Part shown: positions 53,105 through 63,494 of the stretch, piece by piece
Layout of the letters: every line of letters begins with the position of its first letter
Position numbering within the stretch: position 1 is the first letter of the stretch
NCBI GenBank assembly: GCA_009823505.1
Contig: VZQC01007982.1
Coordinates: 6,804,931-6,868,930, forward strand
DNA: 64,000 nucleotides
Direction of reading: 5' to 3'
Source of the DNA: Rhizomys pruinosus
Taxonomy: Eukaryota > Chordata > Mammalia > Rodentia > Spalacidae
Made by a program: the position numbers and the translations under genes
The notes under the pieces: model-generated
Seen by the model: only the letters and a program-made list of their open reading frames with translations
Database searches by the model: none
Told to the model about the DNA's origin: nothing

Positions 53105-53815
53105 TATATCCAGAGATGATTAATCTTCATTGTCAACTTGACTATATTAAGAGATGCCAAAGAAGGCTGGGCATGGTGGGGCACGCTTTTAATCCTAGCA
53201 CTTGGGAGGCAGAGGCAGGTGGATCTCTGTGAGTTCAAGGACAGCCTCGTCTACAGAGCGAGTTCCAGGCCAGCTGGGGCTACAGGGAGACCCTGTCTTC
53301 AAGACCAAAAAAAAAAAAAAGAAGAGATGCCAAAGAGATTAGTAAAATATACCTTTGGCTGTGTCTGAGAGGGCGTTTCCAGAGAGGACTCAGATATGGG
53401 ACATCAACTGAGACCAGTCCTATGCCATCCAGTGGCTTAGGGGTCCAGGTGTACTAAAAGTGAAGGCCAGGTAGCATGTGGGAGCACCATTCTTCCCCAG
53501 TGAGTGGTCTACCAGTGCTGCCCTTGCCCATGGACCCCAGACTCCTGCTTCTTTGGCCTTTCAACAGGGACAACCCATCAACTCTCCAGGGAGCTTCCCG
53601 GCCGTCAGGACTGGACTGGGGCAACATTGTTGGCTCCTGTTATTGTAAGCTGTCCAGCTTCTTGGACTGAGTGGTCACTGGGTTCTTTGCCTCACCAATG
53701 TGCAGACAGCCGTTGTCAGACCACCCAACCTCCAATCATGTGAACCAGTTTAATAACTCTTCTAAGTCTATTTGGCTCTGTTCTAGGAAACCCTGACAAA
53801 TACAGTGCTTTTGTA
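53105..53815. mobile_element. Mammal-wide ancient repeat, split by a B1
   Basis: TTAATCTTCATTGTCAACTT, GGCTGTGTCTGAGAGGGCGT (after the B1), CACCCAACCTCCAATCATGT and GGAAACCCTGACAAATACAG occur in the order of an element I also know from other eutherians. Its class is not assigned. Confidence 0.55.
53164..53321 (+). mobile_element. B1 SINE with perfect 15-bp target duplication
   Basis: GGCTGGGCATGGTGGGGCAC to CCCTGTCTTCAAGACC and an A-tail. AAGAGATGCCAAAGA at 53149-53163 and 53322-53336. Confidence 0.97.
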
Positions 53816-53919
53816 CCTCTCATGTTTTGATTCTGGGGGGATGTTCAATCCCTCATAAACGTAAAGGGTTTTATCTCTTTTAAATCTTTTTATTTATTTA
53901 TTTATTTATTTTTTAATTT

Positions 53920-54073
53920 TTTTTTTTTTTTTTTCTTTTCAAGACAGGGTCTCTCTGTAGCCCCAGCTGTCCTGGAACTCGCTCTGTAGACCAGGCTGGC
54001 CTTGAACTCACAAAGATCAGCCTGCCTCTGCCTCCCAAGTGCTAGGATTAAAGGCGTGCGCCACCACGCCCAG
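53920..54073 (-). mobile_element. B1 SINE with (TTTA)n and poly(T)
   Basis: (TTTA)n at 53888-53911, a T-run at about 53916-53939, then AAGACAGGGTCTCTCTGTAG to GGCGTGCGCCACCACGCCCA. Confidence 0.96.
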
Positions 54074-54268
54074 CTATTTATTATTTTTTTATGTGTATGA
54101 GTGTACTGTCTGCATGTAGGTTGGTGCACCCGTGTCTTGTCAGAAGAGGGCGTTGGATTCCCCTGGAACTGGAGTTAAAGACGGTTCTTAGCTGACATGT
54201 GGGTGCTGGGAATGGAACTCTGCAAGAGCAGTCAGTGCTCTTAACCACTGAGCCATCTCTCCAGCCCA
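54074..54268 (-). mobile_element. B2 SINE, short subfamily, two small deletions
   Basis: TATTTATTATTTTTTTATGT to GAGCCATCTCTCCAGCCC. Deletions remove GTGCAATGCCGCGGAG and part of the B-box region. Confidence 0.94.
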
Positions 54269-54395
54269 AGGGGGTTTTATCTTTAACAAAAAGAAGGATG
54301 AAGTGGATCAGCCCCAAAGAGTCCTACAGTGTATATCCCCTGAGATCCATTACTCCTGTACTCCTGTGTACCCCAGGTCTATGCTCCAGAGCATG

Positions 54396-54415
54396 GGCGC
54401 GTGCGCGCGCGCGCG

Positions 54416-54466
<51 letters not shown>
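54396..54466. repeat. Microsatellite (GC)n(AC)n, alternating purine-pyrimidine
   Basis: GGGCGCGTGCGCGCGC passes into about 21 AC dinucleotides, giving an unbroken alternating purine-pyrimidine run of some 65 bp. Ala-Arg / His-Thr frames come from it. Confidence 0.97.
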
Positions 54467-54468
<2 letters not shown>

Positions 54469-55979
54469 ACATACATGAACACTTTTCTTGGCAGGGCAGT
54501 GTGATAGTTCAAAGTAAAGTAGTGTCAATGACAGAGAAGGCCGTCTGAAGCCTTGTCCCCACATGGCCTCTTCTGCATCTGGAAATCTGACCAGACCAGC
54601 TCAAAGAAGAGGTAATCTAACCCTGGTCATATTGTCAGTGAGTTCTCAAGTGTCAGAGCCTTCCTCACACACACCCGCGGCTGAGTTTCCGCACAGCTGA
54701 GGCCAGGCCTGACTCCCATTCCAGAACAAGAACACAACTGCCAGTGTAGGCTGCACTGCAACCCAGGTTTCTAGGGCAACTTGGCCTGCTGAATACTCAC
54801 TCTGCATGGCTGATGAGCCTATGAGAAGGCCATGAAGAGGACACTGTCATTTTCTGACAATGCATAAACAGAGTGCTTTTGGGGCAAAAGCTACTGTTGG
54901 CGGGACCTAAAATCTGAGTTTTAGCAAGCCCTCTGGAAGATCCTGTTGCTTGCTAACCCATGGGAACTCATGCTTTCAGCACAGCTACTGATGCTGTCCA
55001 TCCTTCCCACATCCCCAAGGTCAGAGTTACCTCTTCTCTTGGTGAAGGGCTGTGCTGTGAGGACTCAGGGCCACCCAGCCCAGCCTGAGAAATTGAGTTA
55101 TGGCCAGAAAAGCATCTCTGCAGGTACCTCTCCCTCCTTAGATGCAAAATGTCTTAACCGGCACCAAAGGCTTCCCCTTGCCTTTCTCCTCTTCCTTCCC
55201 TCAGCAGATGGTGGCTGCCTTTCCCTTTTCTTTGTGCAGCAATCGCATGCCTGTCATGGGGAGAGAAAGGAGCTCAAGCGGCTGGTGGCTTCGATATCCT
55301 GTCTCTTTATATCTCTTCGATATCCATGCTTGCGTTATGAGCCATGAGCTTCGTCTAGATCAAGGGAACCATTAGCAATATTAGCAGGGCAAGGGTAAAG
55401 TACCAAGGACGACTCCTTCCCTAGTGGATGCTCAGGAAGGGCCAGATTAGAAAAGGCCTAATAATCTCCATCCTTCCAAACCTCCCTCCCCAGGCACCGG
55501 AGTGTGTTCTGATAGCTTGCAAACTCGAATGAGAAGACGTGATTGACCAAGGGCAGCAATTACTGTTTGCTATCCTTAGGCTGGCTTTGTCCCCTTAATA
55601 GCCAAGCTCCTTCTCTGTACCTAAAAGCTGGTGGAGGGATTTGGCACTCTCATGTTCTTAATTTAGTGTGCCTGTCACTCCATAAATGATAATTATGATC
55701 CTGAAGGGCAGATACAGTCATTCTAGAAAGACTAATCAGAAACGGAAGAAGCCAGGAAAGCAGATGTGGCTTTGCTCCTACGGCCTGGACAGCTGCAGAA
55801 TTTCCTATTCCCACACATGGAAACTTTTTCCTTTCTATATCTCTTTTACTCTCTGACGAGGTTGACCAGATGGTCAGATTCCCATGTACATTCAACATAC
55901 CTATTACATGATTTGTTCAACACGCTGTTTCTAAAACTCTTTTTGGAGTCATTGGGGGAACTGTGAACAGTGGAGTTTT
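54467..55979. other. Unique sequence, no gene recognised
   Basis: About 1.5 kb without SINEs. A plus frame of 133 codons (54946-55347) has no recognised domain. The 55500-55640 part looks evenly complex and could be conserved non-coding DNA, untested. Confidence 0.45.
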
Positions 55980-56168
55980 CAGGCTGGAGAGAGAGCAAAG
56001 TCAGAAGAACGCGTCTCGCACAGGGTGAGGAAGGGAGTTTGATCCCATGTAGAAAGGTCGGCAGTGGTAATGCATGGATGTAATCCCCACTCAGGGGAGG
56101 TAGAGACAGTTGTGTCTCTGAGACTTGGTGACCGGCCAGTGATGTGACCTGCCAGATGTCACACAGCC
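55980..56168 (+). mobile_element. B3-type SINE, diverged
   Basis: CAGGCTGGAGAGAGAGCAAA, GGGAGTTTGATCCCATGTAG, AAGGTCGGCAGTGGTAATGC and GTAATCCCCACTCAGGGGAG. A MIR-like phrase (GTCACACAGCCAGTTGTGGG) follows at 56157. Confidence 0.6.
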
Positions 56169-56229
56169 AGTTGTGGGCCAGAACTTCAGGCTCATTAAGA
56201 ATCTCAGCATTGAGTATCTTCAGAGAGAC

Positions 56230-56460
56230 GATTTTTTTTTAATTTTATTTATTTTTTTTTATGTGTACCAATTTACTGTCTGCATGCAGGTTTGTGCACC
56301 CGTGTCGTGCAATGCCTCGGAGGTCAGAAGAGGGTGTTGGATTCCCCTGGAACTGGAGATAAAGACGGTTCTCGGCCGCCATGTGGGTGCTGTGAATCGA
56401 ACCCAGGTCCTCTTCAAGAGCAGTTGGTGCTCTTAACTGCTAGGCCATCTCTCCAGCCCC
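56230..56460 (-). mobile_element. B2 SINE, short subfamily
   Basis: TTTAATTTTATTTATTTTTT to TAGGCCATCTCTCCAGCCCC. Flanked by CAGAGAGAC at 56221-56229 and 56461-56469. Confidence 0.97.
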
Positions 56461-56469
56461 CAGAGAGAC

Positions 56470-57047
56470 AAATTTAATACAACTCCAGGCAACATCATTC
56501 CTGGGATCGAATAGAGTCGAAGACTTTCTCCAGAACCCTGCCACCTGGTTCTGCTGGGTCCCACGGGTCTAGTGCTTTGGGCTGTGTTTCTCTTCACCTC
56601 CATTTCCTGCTAGCTGGGGGAATTCCCAGGAAAGACTGTTGACCTTGTGCCATTACAGCCTTACTTGGCACTTGAAATGATTGCTAAGTGCATCTCACAC
56701 TTGGATGCTAAGAATCGTCCCCAGGGCGCAGCAGTGCAGAGTGTACCATACGGTGGGGGCACCCCTCTCAGACCCAAAGTGCTCCTGTTCTGTGAAAATG
56801 AGGTTAAAATAAACGCGCAGAGAAGCTGTTATTGTTGGTGTAAAGTCTACAGGTAGATGAGTGTTCTGACCGGGTCCTCCAGTGAAACAGCCAGTAGGAC
56901 ATGTGGAGGAAGGGACTTCAGAGACATTGACTCACATAGTTAGGGAGGCTGAGACATCCTGTTACCTGTTGGAGGCAAGCTCCAGACCCAGGAAAGCTCT
57001 TTGATCAATTTCAGTCAGGGTCCAAGGATCCGAGAACTAAAGGAGCC
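56470..57047. other. Unique flank of the large minisatellite, nothing recognised
   Basis: No repeat is identified. The last bases before the array (CCAAGGATCCGAGAACTAAA) are not repeat-like, so the array starts abruptly. Confidence 0.5.
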
Positions 57048-59191
57048 ATCCCAAGGGCAGGAGAAGACCTATGCCCCAGATCCCAAGGGCAGGAGAAGAC
57101 CTCTGCCCCAGATCCCAAGGGCAGGAGAAGACCTATGCCCCAGATCCCAAGGGCAGGAGAAGACCTCTGCCCCAGATCCCAAGGGCAGGAGAAGACCTCT
57201 GCCCCAGATCCCAAGGGCAGGAAAGGACCTCTGCCCCAGATCCCAAGGGCAGGAGAAGACCTCTGCCCCAGATCCCAAGGGCAGGAAAGGACCTCTGCCC
57301 CAGATCCCAAGGGCAGGAAAGGACCTCTGCCCCAGATCCCAAGGGCAGGAAAGGACCTCTGCCCCAGATCCCAAGGGCAGGAGAAGACCTCTGCCCCAGA
57401 TCCCAAGGGCAGGAAAGGACCTCTGCCCCAGATCCCAAGGGCAGGAGAAGACCTCTGCCCCAGATCCCAAGGGCAGGAAAGGACCTCTGCCCCAGATCCC
57501 AAGGGCAGGAGAAGACCTCTGCCCCAGATCCCAAGGGCAGGAAAGGACCTCTGCCCCAGATCCCAAGGGCAGGAAAGGACCTCTGCCCCAGATCCCAAGG
57601 GCAGGAAAGGACCTCTGCCCCAGATCCCAAGGGCAGGAGAAGACCTCTGCCCCAGATCCCAAGGGCAGGAAAGGACCTCTGCCCCAGATCCCAAGGGCAG
57701 GAGAAGACCTCTGCCCCAGATCCCAAGGGCAGGAAAGGACCTCTGCCCCAGATCCCAAGGGCAGGAGAAGACCTCTGCCCCAGATCCCAAGGGCAGGAAA
57801 GGACCTCTGCCCCAGATCCCAAGGGCAGGAAAGGACCTCTGCCCCAGATCCCAAGGGCAGGAAAGGACCTCTGCCCCAGATCCCAAGGGCAGGAGAAGAC
57901 CTCTGCCCCAGATCCCAAGGGCAGGAAAGGACCTCTGCCCCAGATCCCAAGGGCAGGAAAGGACCTCTGCCCCAGATCCCAAGGGCAGGAAAGGACCTCT
58001 GCCCCAGATCCCAAGGGCAGGAGAAGACCTCTGCCCCAGATCCCAAGGGCAGGAAAGGACCTCTGCCCCAGATCCCAAGGGCAGGAAAGGACCTCTGCCC
58101 CAGATCCCAAGGGCAGGAAAGGACCTCTGCCCCAGATCCCAAGGGCAGGAGAAGACCTCTGCCCCAGATCCCAAGGGCAGGAAAGGACCTCTGCCCCAGA
58201 TCCCAAGGGCAGGAAAGGACCTCTGCCCCAGATCCCAAGGGCAGGAAAGGACCTCTGCCCCAGATCCCAAGGGCAGGAGAAGACCTCTGCCCCAGATCCC
58301 AAGGGCAGGAAAGGACCTCTGCCCCAGATCCCAAGGGCAGGAAAGGACCTCTGCCCCAGATCCCAAGGGCAGGAAAGGACCTCTGCCCCAGATCCCAAGG
58401 GCAGGAGAAGACCTCTGCCCCAGATCCCAAGGGCAGGAAAGGACCTCTGCCCCAGATCCCAAGGGCAGGAAAGGACCTCTGCCCCAGATCCCAAGGGCAG
58501 GAAAGGACCTCTGCCCCAGATCCCAAGGGCAGGAGAAGACCTCTGCCCCAGATCCCAAGGGCAGGAAAGGACCTCTGCCCCAGATCCCAAGGGCAGGAAA
58601 GGACCTCTGCCCCAGATCCCAAGGGCAGGAAAGGACCTCTGCCCCAGATCCCAAGGGCAGGAGAAGACCTCTGCCCCAGATCCCAAGGGCAGGAAAGGAC
58701 CTCTGCCCCAGATCCCAAGGGCAGGAAAGGACCTCTGCCCCAGATCCCAAGGGCAGGAAAGGACCTCTGCCCCAGATCCCAAGGGCAGGAGAAGACCTCT
58801 GCCCCAGATCCCAAGGGCAGGAAAGGACCTCTGCCCCAGATCCCAAGGGCAGGAAAGGACCTCTGCCCCAGATCCCAAGGGCAGGAAAGGACCTCTGCCC
58901 CAGATCCCAAGGGCAGGAGAAGACCTCTGCCCCAGATCCCAAGGGCAGGAAAGGACCTCTGCCCCAGATCCCAAGGGCAGGAAAGGACCTCTGCCCCAGA
59001 TCCCAAGGGCAGGAAAGGACCTCTGCCCCAGATCCCAAGGGCAGGAAAGGACCTCTGCCCCAGATCCCAAGGGCAGGAGAAGACCTCTGCCCCAGATCCC
59101 ACGGGCAGGAGAAGACCTCTGCCCCAGATCCCAAGGGCAGGAGAAGACCCATGCCCCAGATCCCAAGGGCAGGAAAGGACTTCTGCCCCAG
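57048..59191. repeat. Large minisatellite: 67 units of exactly 32 bp with higher-order structure
   Basis: The unit is ATCCCAAGGGCAGG + AGAAG or AAAGG + ACCTCTGCCCCAG, with 20 G+C of 32 in the E form. Two types alternate: E (GGAGAAGACC) and K (GGAAAGGACC). All 67 units are in register with no indel (67 x 32 = 2144 bp). Rare variants: CCTATG in units 1 and 3, CACGGG in unit 65, CCCATG in unit 66, CTTCTG in unit 67. Type order: units 1-10 EEEEEKEKKK, 11-18 EKEKEKKK, 19-26 EKEKEKKK, then nine EKKK blocks (27-62), then K E E E K. A broken unit (ATCCCAAGCGGCTGG) ends it. All six frames are open over about 2 kb because the unit has no stop in any frame; these are not genes. Confidence 0.98.
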
Positions 59192-59460
59192 ATCCCAAGC
59201 GGCTGGTTAGAAAGAAAAGAAAAATTCCTGCCTGTTCTACATTTTCATTTCAGTTTTGGAGAGAGTCTGGCTGTATGTCTAGGCTGGTCTAAAATTTGGG
59301 AGCTCAGGCCATGTTCTTGTCACAGCCTTTGGAGTAACATGGCTACAGGTGTGTGCTACCTGTAGACAATAGATTTTCTGTTCTTTTCAGCTGAATGTTG
59401 GTTTTGACTGGAAATACCTTCAGAGACATTTCGAGTTTGATTTGGGCACCCCGCCCTAGT
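59192..59460. other. Unique right flank of the array
   Basis: After a degenerate partial unit (59192-59206) ordinary unique sequence follows. A short B1-like phrase (GGAGAGAGTCTGGCTGTATG, AGGCTGGTCTAAAATTTGGG) at 59258-59302 may be a very old B1 complement. Confidence 0.45.
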
Positions 59461-59461
59461 G

Positions 59462-59546
59462 TAACTTAATCATTAAATATATAACTTAATCATTAAAACG
59501 AACCATTAAAACGATTAAGTATAACTTAATCATTAAAACGAACCAG
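59462..59546. repeat. AT-rich direct and inverted repeat cluster
   Basis: TAACTTAATCATTAAA occurs at 59462, 59482 and 59522. ATTAAAACGAACCA occurs at 59492 and 59532. ACTTAATC (59484) pairs with GATTAAGT (59513). A compact mixture of tandem and palindromic duplication. Confidence 0.9.
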
Positions 59547-59960
59547 CACAACCAACCGGCAGTAGAACCCAAGGGAAAGATACAGAACCCAGAAAGAAAA
59601 GTAGACTCTGGGGTCCTAGAAGGGGTTGGCGTGGGGAGTGTGGGACTGAACCGCGTGTTAGTCTGGGAACTAGAACAATTGCTCCTCCCTCTGGTGAAAG
59701 GGGAGAAGGCCCTAAGAACAGAGATTTCCTTGGATTCTTTTTCTGTGTAGGCTGGGGGGCTCTCTCCATCATCTCCTTTCTTCTCATGCCTTGAATAATG
59801 TACCCCAAATGATTATACCAAGGTTATATACCTGAGGGCCCCCCCTGATGACTAATGTACTTCCACTGGCTGGTGGTCTTCCCTATTTACCTTTATGATC
59901 GATAGCAACGTAATTAGCATCTCATGGGATGCAGGGACTGAAAGGAATTGGTAAAAATGG

Positions 59961-59961
<1 letters not shown>
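59547..59961. other. Unique sequence, nothing recognised
   Basis: No repeat or exon signature is seen in this 415-bp stretch. Confidence 0.5.

Positions 59962-60002
<41 letters not shown>
59962..60002. repeat. Microsatellite (CA)20
   Basis: Uninterrupted CA run followed by CGCACA. Confidence 0.97.
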
Positions 60003-60006
<4 letters not shown>

Positions 60007-61184
60007 AAACATGGCCCAAGAAAGGATTCTTCCACGTTTTAGTATCTGAATGTAGATAATGAAACAGTGTTACCGTCACGAGGCTATGTGAGGTTCTGAA
60101 GACTTTGGGGGCTCTCTCAACTCCAGGTATGTTCAACAGGAGCTCTGCAACATGCCCTGCTGCTTTGGCCACCCTGTTCTGAGTCATAGCATTCAAAGGG
60201 ACTGATCTGGGAGTTCAGCAGGCCCAACATGTAGCTAACCTTGCTCTGGGCTGCTCTGACCCTGTGAGCAGAATGTCTTCGGGTGCTTCCGGCAGGAGCT
60301 AGCTTCCTGTCCATCTGCCCCTTCTACAAATTCTGCCTGGGTTATTTACCTTGTGGTTCATCTTTCTAACAATAGCACCCAGAAGTCTTCTTGCTAGTTT
60401 TCATGCTCTGGGGACCTGCCTCTCAACTCTTGGTTGCTATATCCAACTGAAAAGGGGTTATTCTAGGACAGCTCAGGAAAGCTCTACAGCACCCACAGGG
60501 ACCCAAGGGACTGCCTCCAAAAGCATAAGCCTTCAGCATGACTGAAGCCTAGACTGAGTAGATTGAGAACAGGGGATTTTGCACAGGTAATTCAGAGACA
60601 GGTCCTTAAAATATGGGGATGATCATGGATTATATTAGCGACTGGGCCCACTTTTGTAACACAGGGCCCCAAATGCAGAGAATTTGCTGTGGTTGAAGTC
60701 AGAGAGGAGAGAATAAAGAGGAAGACAGAAGAGATCTGATAGAAGCAGAAGACAGAGAGGTTCCAGACACGAAGTGAATTTGATGTGTCATTGCTGGTTC
60801 TGAGATTCAGATGGCCCCACAAAAAGACCTAACAAAGGCCTTGAGAGGGCCCTGCCTTACAGCCAACAATGAAGCAGAGACCTCTGTCCTATAACTGCAA
60901 GGAGCTGGATTTATTTGCTCAATAACCGGAATGAGTCTGGAACTGAGTTCTTCCTGAGGGCCAGGGAGGAATGTAGCCCTGACTCACTTTGATTCCAGTC
61001 CAGGGAGATCCACGTTGGCCTTATGACCCGGAGAAACTGCAGTCATGAGTTTGTGTTATTTGAATCTCCCAAGTTAGTGACAATTTGTCACAGCAGTAAT
61101 AAAAACTGGGATTATTTGAAAAATACAAATATAATTACCAGGAAAGCCAAGAATGTACAAAAGTGGTGTTGGGCTTTCTAGCCT
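60003..61184. other. Unique sequence, no gene recognised
   Basis: Nearly 1.2 kb without SINEs. Short frames on both strands lack domains. Confidence 0.5.
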
Positions 61185-61201
61185 TTCCAGTTGCCATTTC
61201 T

Positions 61202-61456
61202 TTCTTTAAAAAAATTTTTTTTAAATTTATTTATTTTCTATGTGTATGAATGTACTGTCTACATGTAGGTTTGTACAGCTGTGTTGTGCAATGCCGCAGA
61301 GGTCAGAAGAGGGTGTCAGATTCCCCTGGAACTGAAGTTTTCCTGGAATTGGAGTTACAGATGGTTCTCTGCCGCCAATGTGGGTGCTGGGGATCAAACC
61401 CGGGTCCTCTGTAAGAGCAATCGGCGCTCTTAACCACTAGGCTATCTCTCCAGTCC
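61202..61456 (-). mobile_element. B2 SINE, long subfamily, with perfect 17-bp target duplication
   Basis: TTAAATTTATTTATTTTCTA to GCTATCTCTCCAGTCC, with the 17-bp internal duplication (GAACTGAAGTTTTCCTGGAA). TTCCAGTTGCCATTTCT at 61185-61201 and 61457-61473. Confidence 0.97.
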
Positions 61457-61473
61457 TTCCAGTTGCCATTTCT

Positions 61474-61959
61474 ATCAGCAGCAAATATTAACATACTTAC
61501 TAACCAAGCGCCTGATTATTTTGGTTCATCATTCCTGCCCCACATTAATCAATATTTCTTATGATATCTCACAGTTTTATGACTCACTAGCCTCTGACTG
61601 CTATGGACACACAAGTATTATGATAATAGCTACTATTTGGTGTTTCTTATTTTGGTCTATTAGCTTTGTAAACCTCCTTGCATTTGCTATGGATGATAGC
61701 CATACATAGAAATATGGATTGATGCAATTGCATTTGTACAATTTTTTGTTCTAATATCCAAAAGGCTGATGAAACCAGTTTAAGCAAAACAAGGAGTCAG
61801 GGTCTCCCTGAGGAGTTTAGAAGAGAGTGAGACAGGGTCAGGGAAGTGGCCAGCAGCTGGGGCAAGCCAGATGGGTAGCCCTGGTATTGCTCTCCGTGGA
61901 GCCAGGGCATCTTACTGGAAGGAAATAGAACATTCTTCTTGGATTTCATGCAGACCCTG
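61474..61959. other. Unique sequence, nothing recognised
   Basis: AT-rich on the left; no repeat or exon signature. Confidence 0.5.
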
Positions 61960-62300
61960 TGTCTTAGTTTCTTGTTGCTGTGATAAAATACTCTGACAAG
62001 AGCAACTTAAAGGAGAAAGGCTTTATTCTGGCTCACAGTTCGGGGCTCCATCGTGGTGGGGAAGTCAAGGCAACAGGAGTGTGAAGCAACTGGTCACATC
62101 ACACCTGCAGTCACAAAGCAGAGAGCCATGGATGCTGCTTCCAGTCCGTTCCTCTCTACTGTACAGTCCAAGATCCCACCCAGGGAATGGGGTCATCTCC
62201 ATGGGCAGGTCTTTCTACCCTAATTAACATAATGAAGATAACCCCACATGGAGCCCCATACCCCAGGTGATGCTACTGTCACGTTGACAAATTAACACGG
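61960..62300. mobile_element. Rodent interspersed repeat, family A (copy 3)
   Basis: TGTCTTAGTTTCTTGTTGCT, GTGATAAAATACTCTGACAA, GAGCAACTTAAAGGAGAAAG, GCTTTATTCTGGCTCACAGT and GTCACGTTGACAAATTAAC: same order as the 8.6 and 30.6 kb copies. Confidence 0.72.
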
Positions 62301-62329
62301 CCACACTCAGCATTTGTACTCTAGCCTTG

Positions 62330-62405
62330 CCTCTCCTCTCCTCTCCTCTCCTCTCCTCTCCTCTCCTCTCCTCTCCTCTCCTCTCCTCTCTTCTCCTCTC
62401 CTCTC
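62330..62405. repeat. Simple repeat (CCTCT)n
   Basis: About fifteen CCTCT pentamers with one CTTCT variant near the right end. A homopurine-homopyrimidine tract. Confidence 0.97.
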
Positions 62406-62858
62406 CATTCTCTGAGAAACAGACTTTTCTTGAATACTTTTGGTCTATATTTCCACACAAGTGGGAAGCTAGCTGATGTCTTTTTTTTTGTTTGTTTGTT
62501 GGTTTATATGTAATTAAGTTTTCTACATAATCTCGAGCAATATGAATAGCATTTCAATGTTCTCCTCTGAAAATGGATCTATGGAGGATAAAAGACAAAA
62601 GTGGGGACTGGGACTTCACCAATCAAGGAGGACAAGCTACCACAGAGGGGGTACCACAGAGGCACTGTGCTTCGTGACCCAATTTGTCTCTGGAATTGAG
62701 GAAAGAAGTAAAATGGAGGTTCTTCTGGCTCTGGATTGCCTTTTTGACCAATCTGAGTGGTAGCTGCATTCTGTGGTTGTGGCAAAGCACTGCTTATAAA
62801 TAGCCATGTGGAAAGTTCATCTTGATCTCCTCGCTTCATAACTAAGTTCTCTATCACC
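62406..62858. other. Unique sequence, nothing recognised
   Basis: A plus frame of 73 codons and an opposing 92-codon frame lack domains. A T-rich GTTTGTTTGTT run is at about 62482-62500. Confidence 0.5.
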
Positions 62859-62962
62859 TATCACCACCACCACCACCACCATCATCACCATCAACATCAC
62901 CACCACCACCATCATCAACATCACCATCAATATCTCTATCATCATTACCATCATCATCATCA
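62859..62962. repeat. Trinucleotide repeat (CAC/CAT)n
   Basis: CACCACCACC, CATCATCACC and CATCATCATC blocks with AAC and TAT interruptions; an old, degenerating microsatellite. Confidence 0.95.
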
Positions 62963-63481
62963 AAAGTGGTCTACTAAATGCTTTTATATGTGGATCATGC
63001 CAACGACCCTGCCTTCAAAGCATGTAGTAGAAAAAGACAGCACATATATAAGTTTAATAAAAAGTTAAAAAGTGACACCTGGCAAGAAAGAATTAAAGAT
63101 GAGCTGGATTCCTGGAATTATTATTTGTGCCTCAGGTAAACACTCAGAATTTCTTGTTAAGCATCAAGATATTCATGATTGTGTCCAAATTAAGTACTTC
63201 AGGGAGAGGAAAAGTTTGGTTTGCAGACAAGAGTGGGACTAGAGACAGCAAATGTGGGTGCCTCTGTCTGGGATTATCCTGGCCTTGGAGGCCTAATCCA
63301 GATTGATTCATTTCCCCAGTTGACAAAGGCTCTGTAGAAACCTGCCCTTGGGCATCCGTGGGAGTGTGCTAGAGTTCTGGAATTAAGAGACCCTGAATTT
63401 GGGCATCTCTGGATTTTGGTAGTTGCAGGTGACCTTGGTCTCTCCAGTTAGCAGAACTGTTAGAAATAGTTTATTTTCTTT
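62963..63481. other. Unique sequence, nothing recognised
   Basis: No repeat or exon signature is seen in this 519-bp stretch. Confidence 0.5.
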
Positions 63482-63494
63482 ATAAATTGCTCAG

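Noticed and set aside
54303..54564. Frames with Ala-Arg and Cys-Val repeats as antimicrobial-type peptides
   Set aside because: Direct translations of the (GC)n(AC)n microsatellite.
57048..59191. CRISPR array
   Set aside because: Units are contiguous with no unique spacers, and the sequence is mammalian. It is a minisatellite.
57001..59365. Six overlapping frames of 677-764 codons as giant repeat proteins
   Set aside because: All six frames are open because the 32-bp unit lacks stops in every frame. There is no non-repeat domain, signal or supported splice site.
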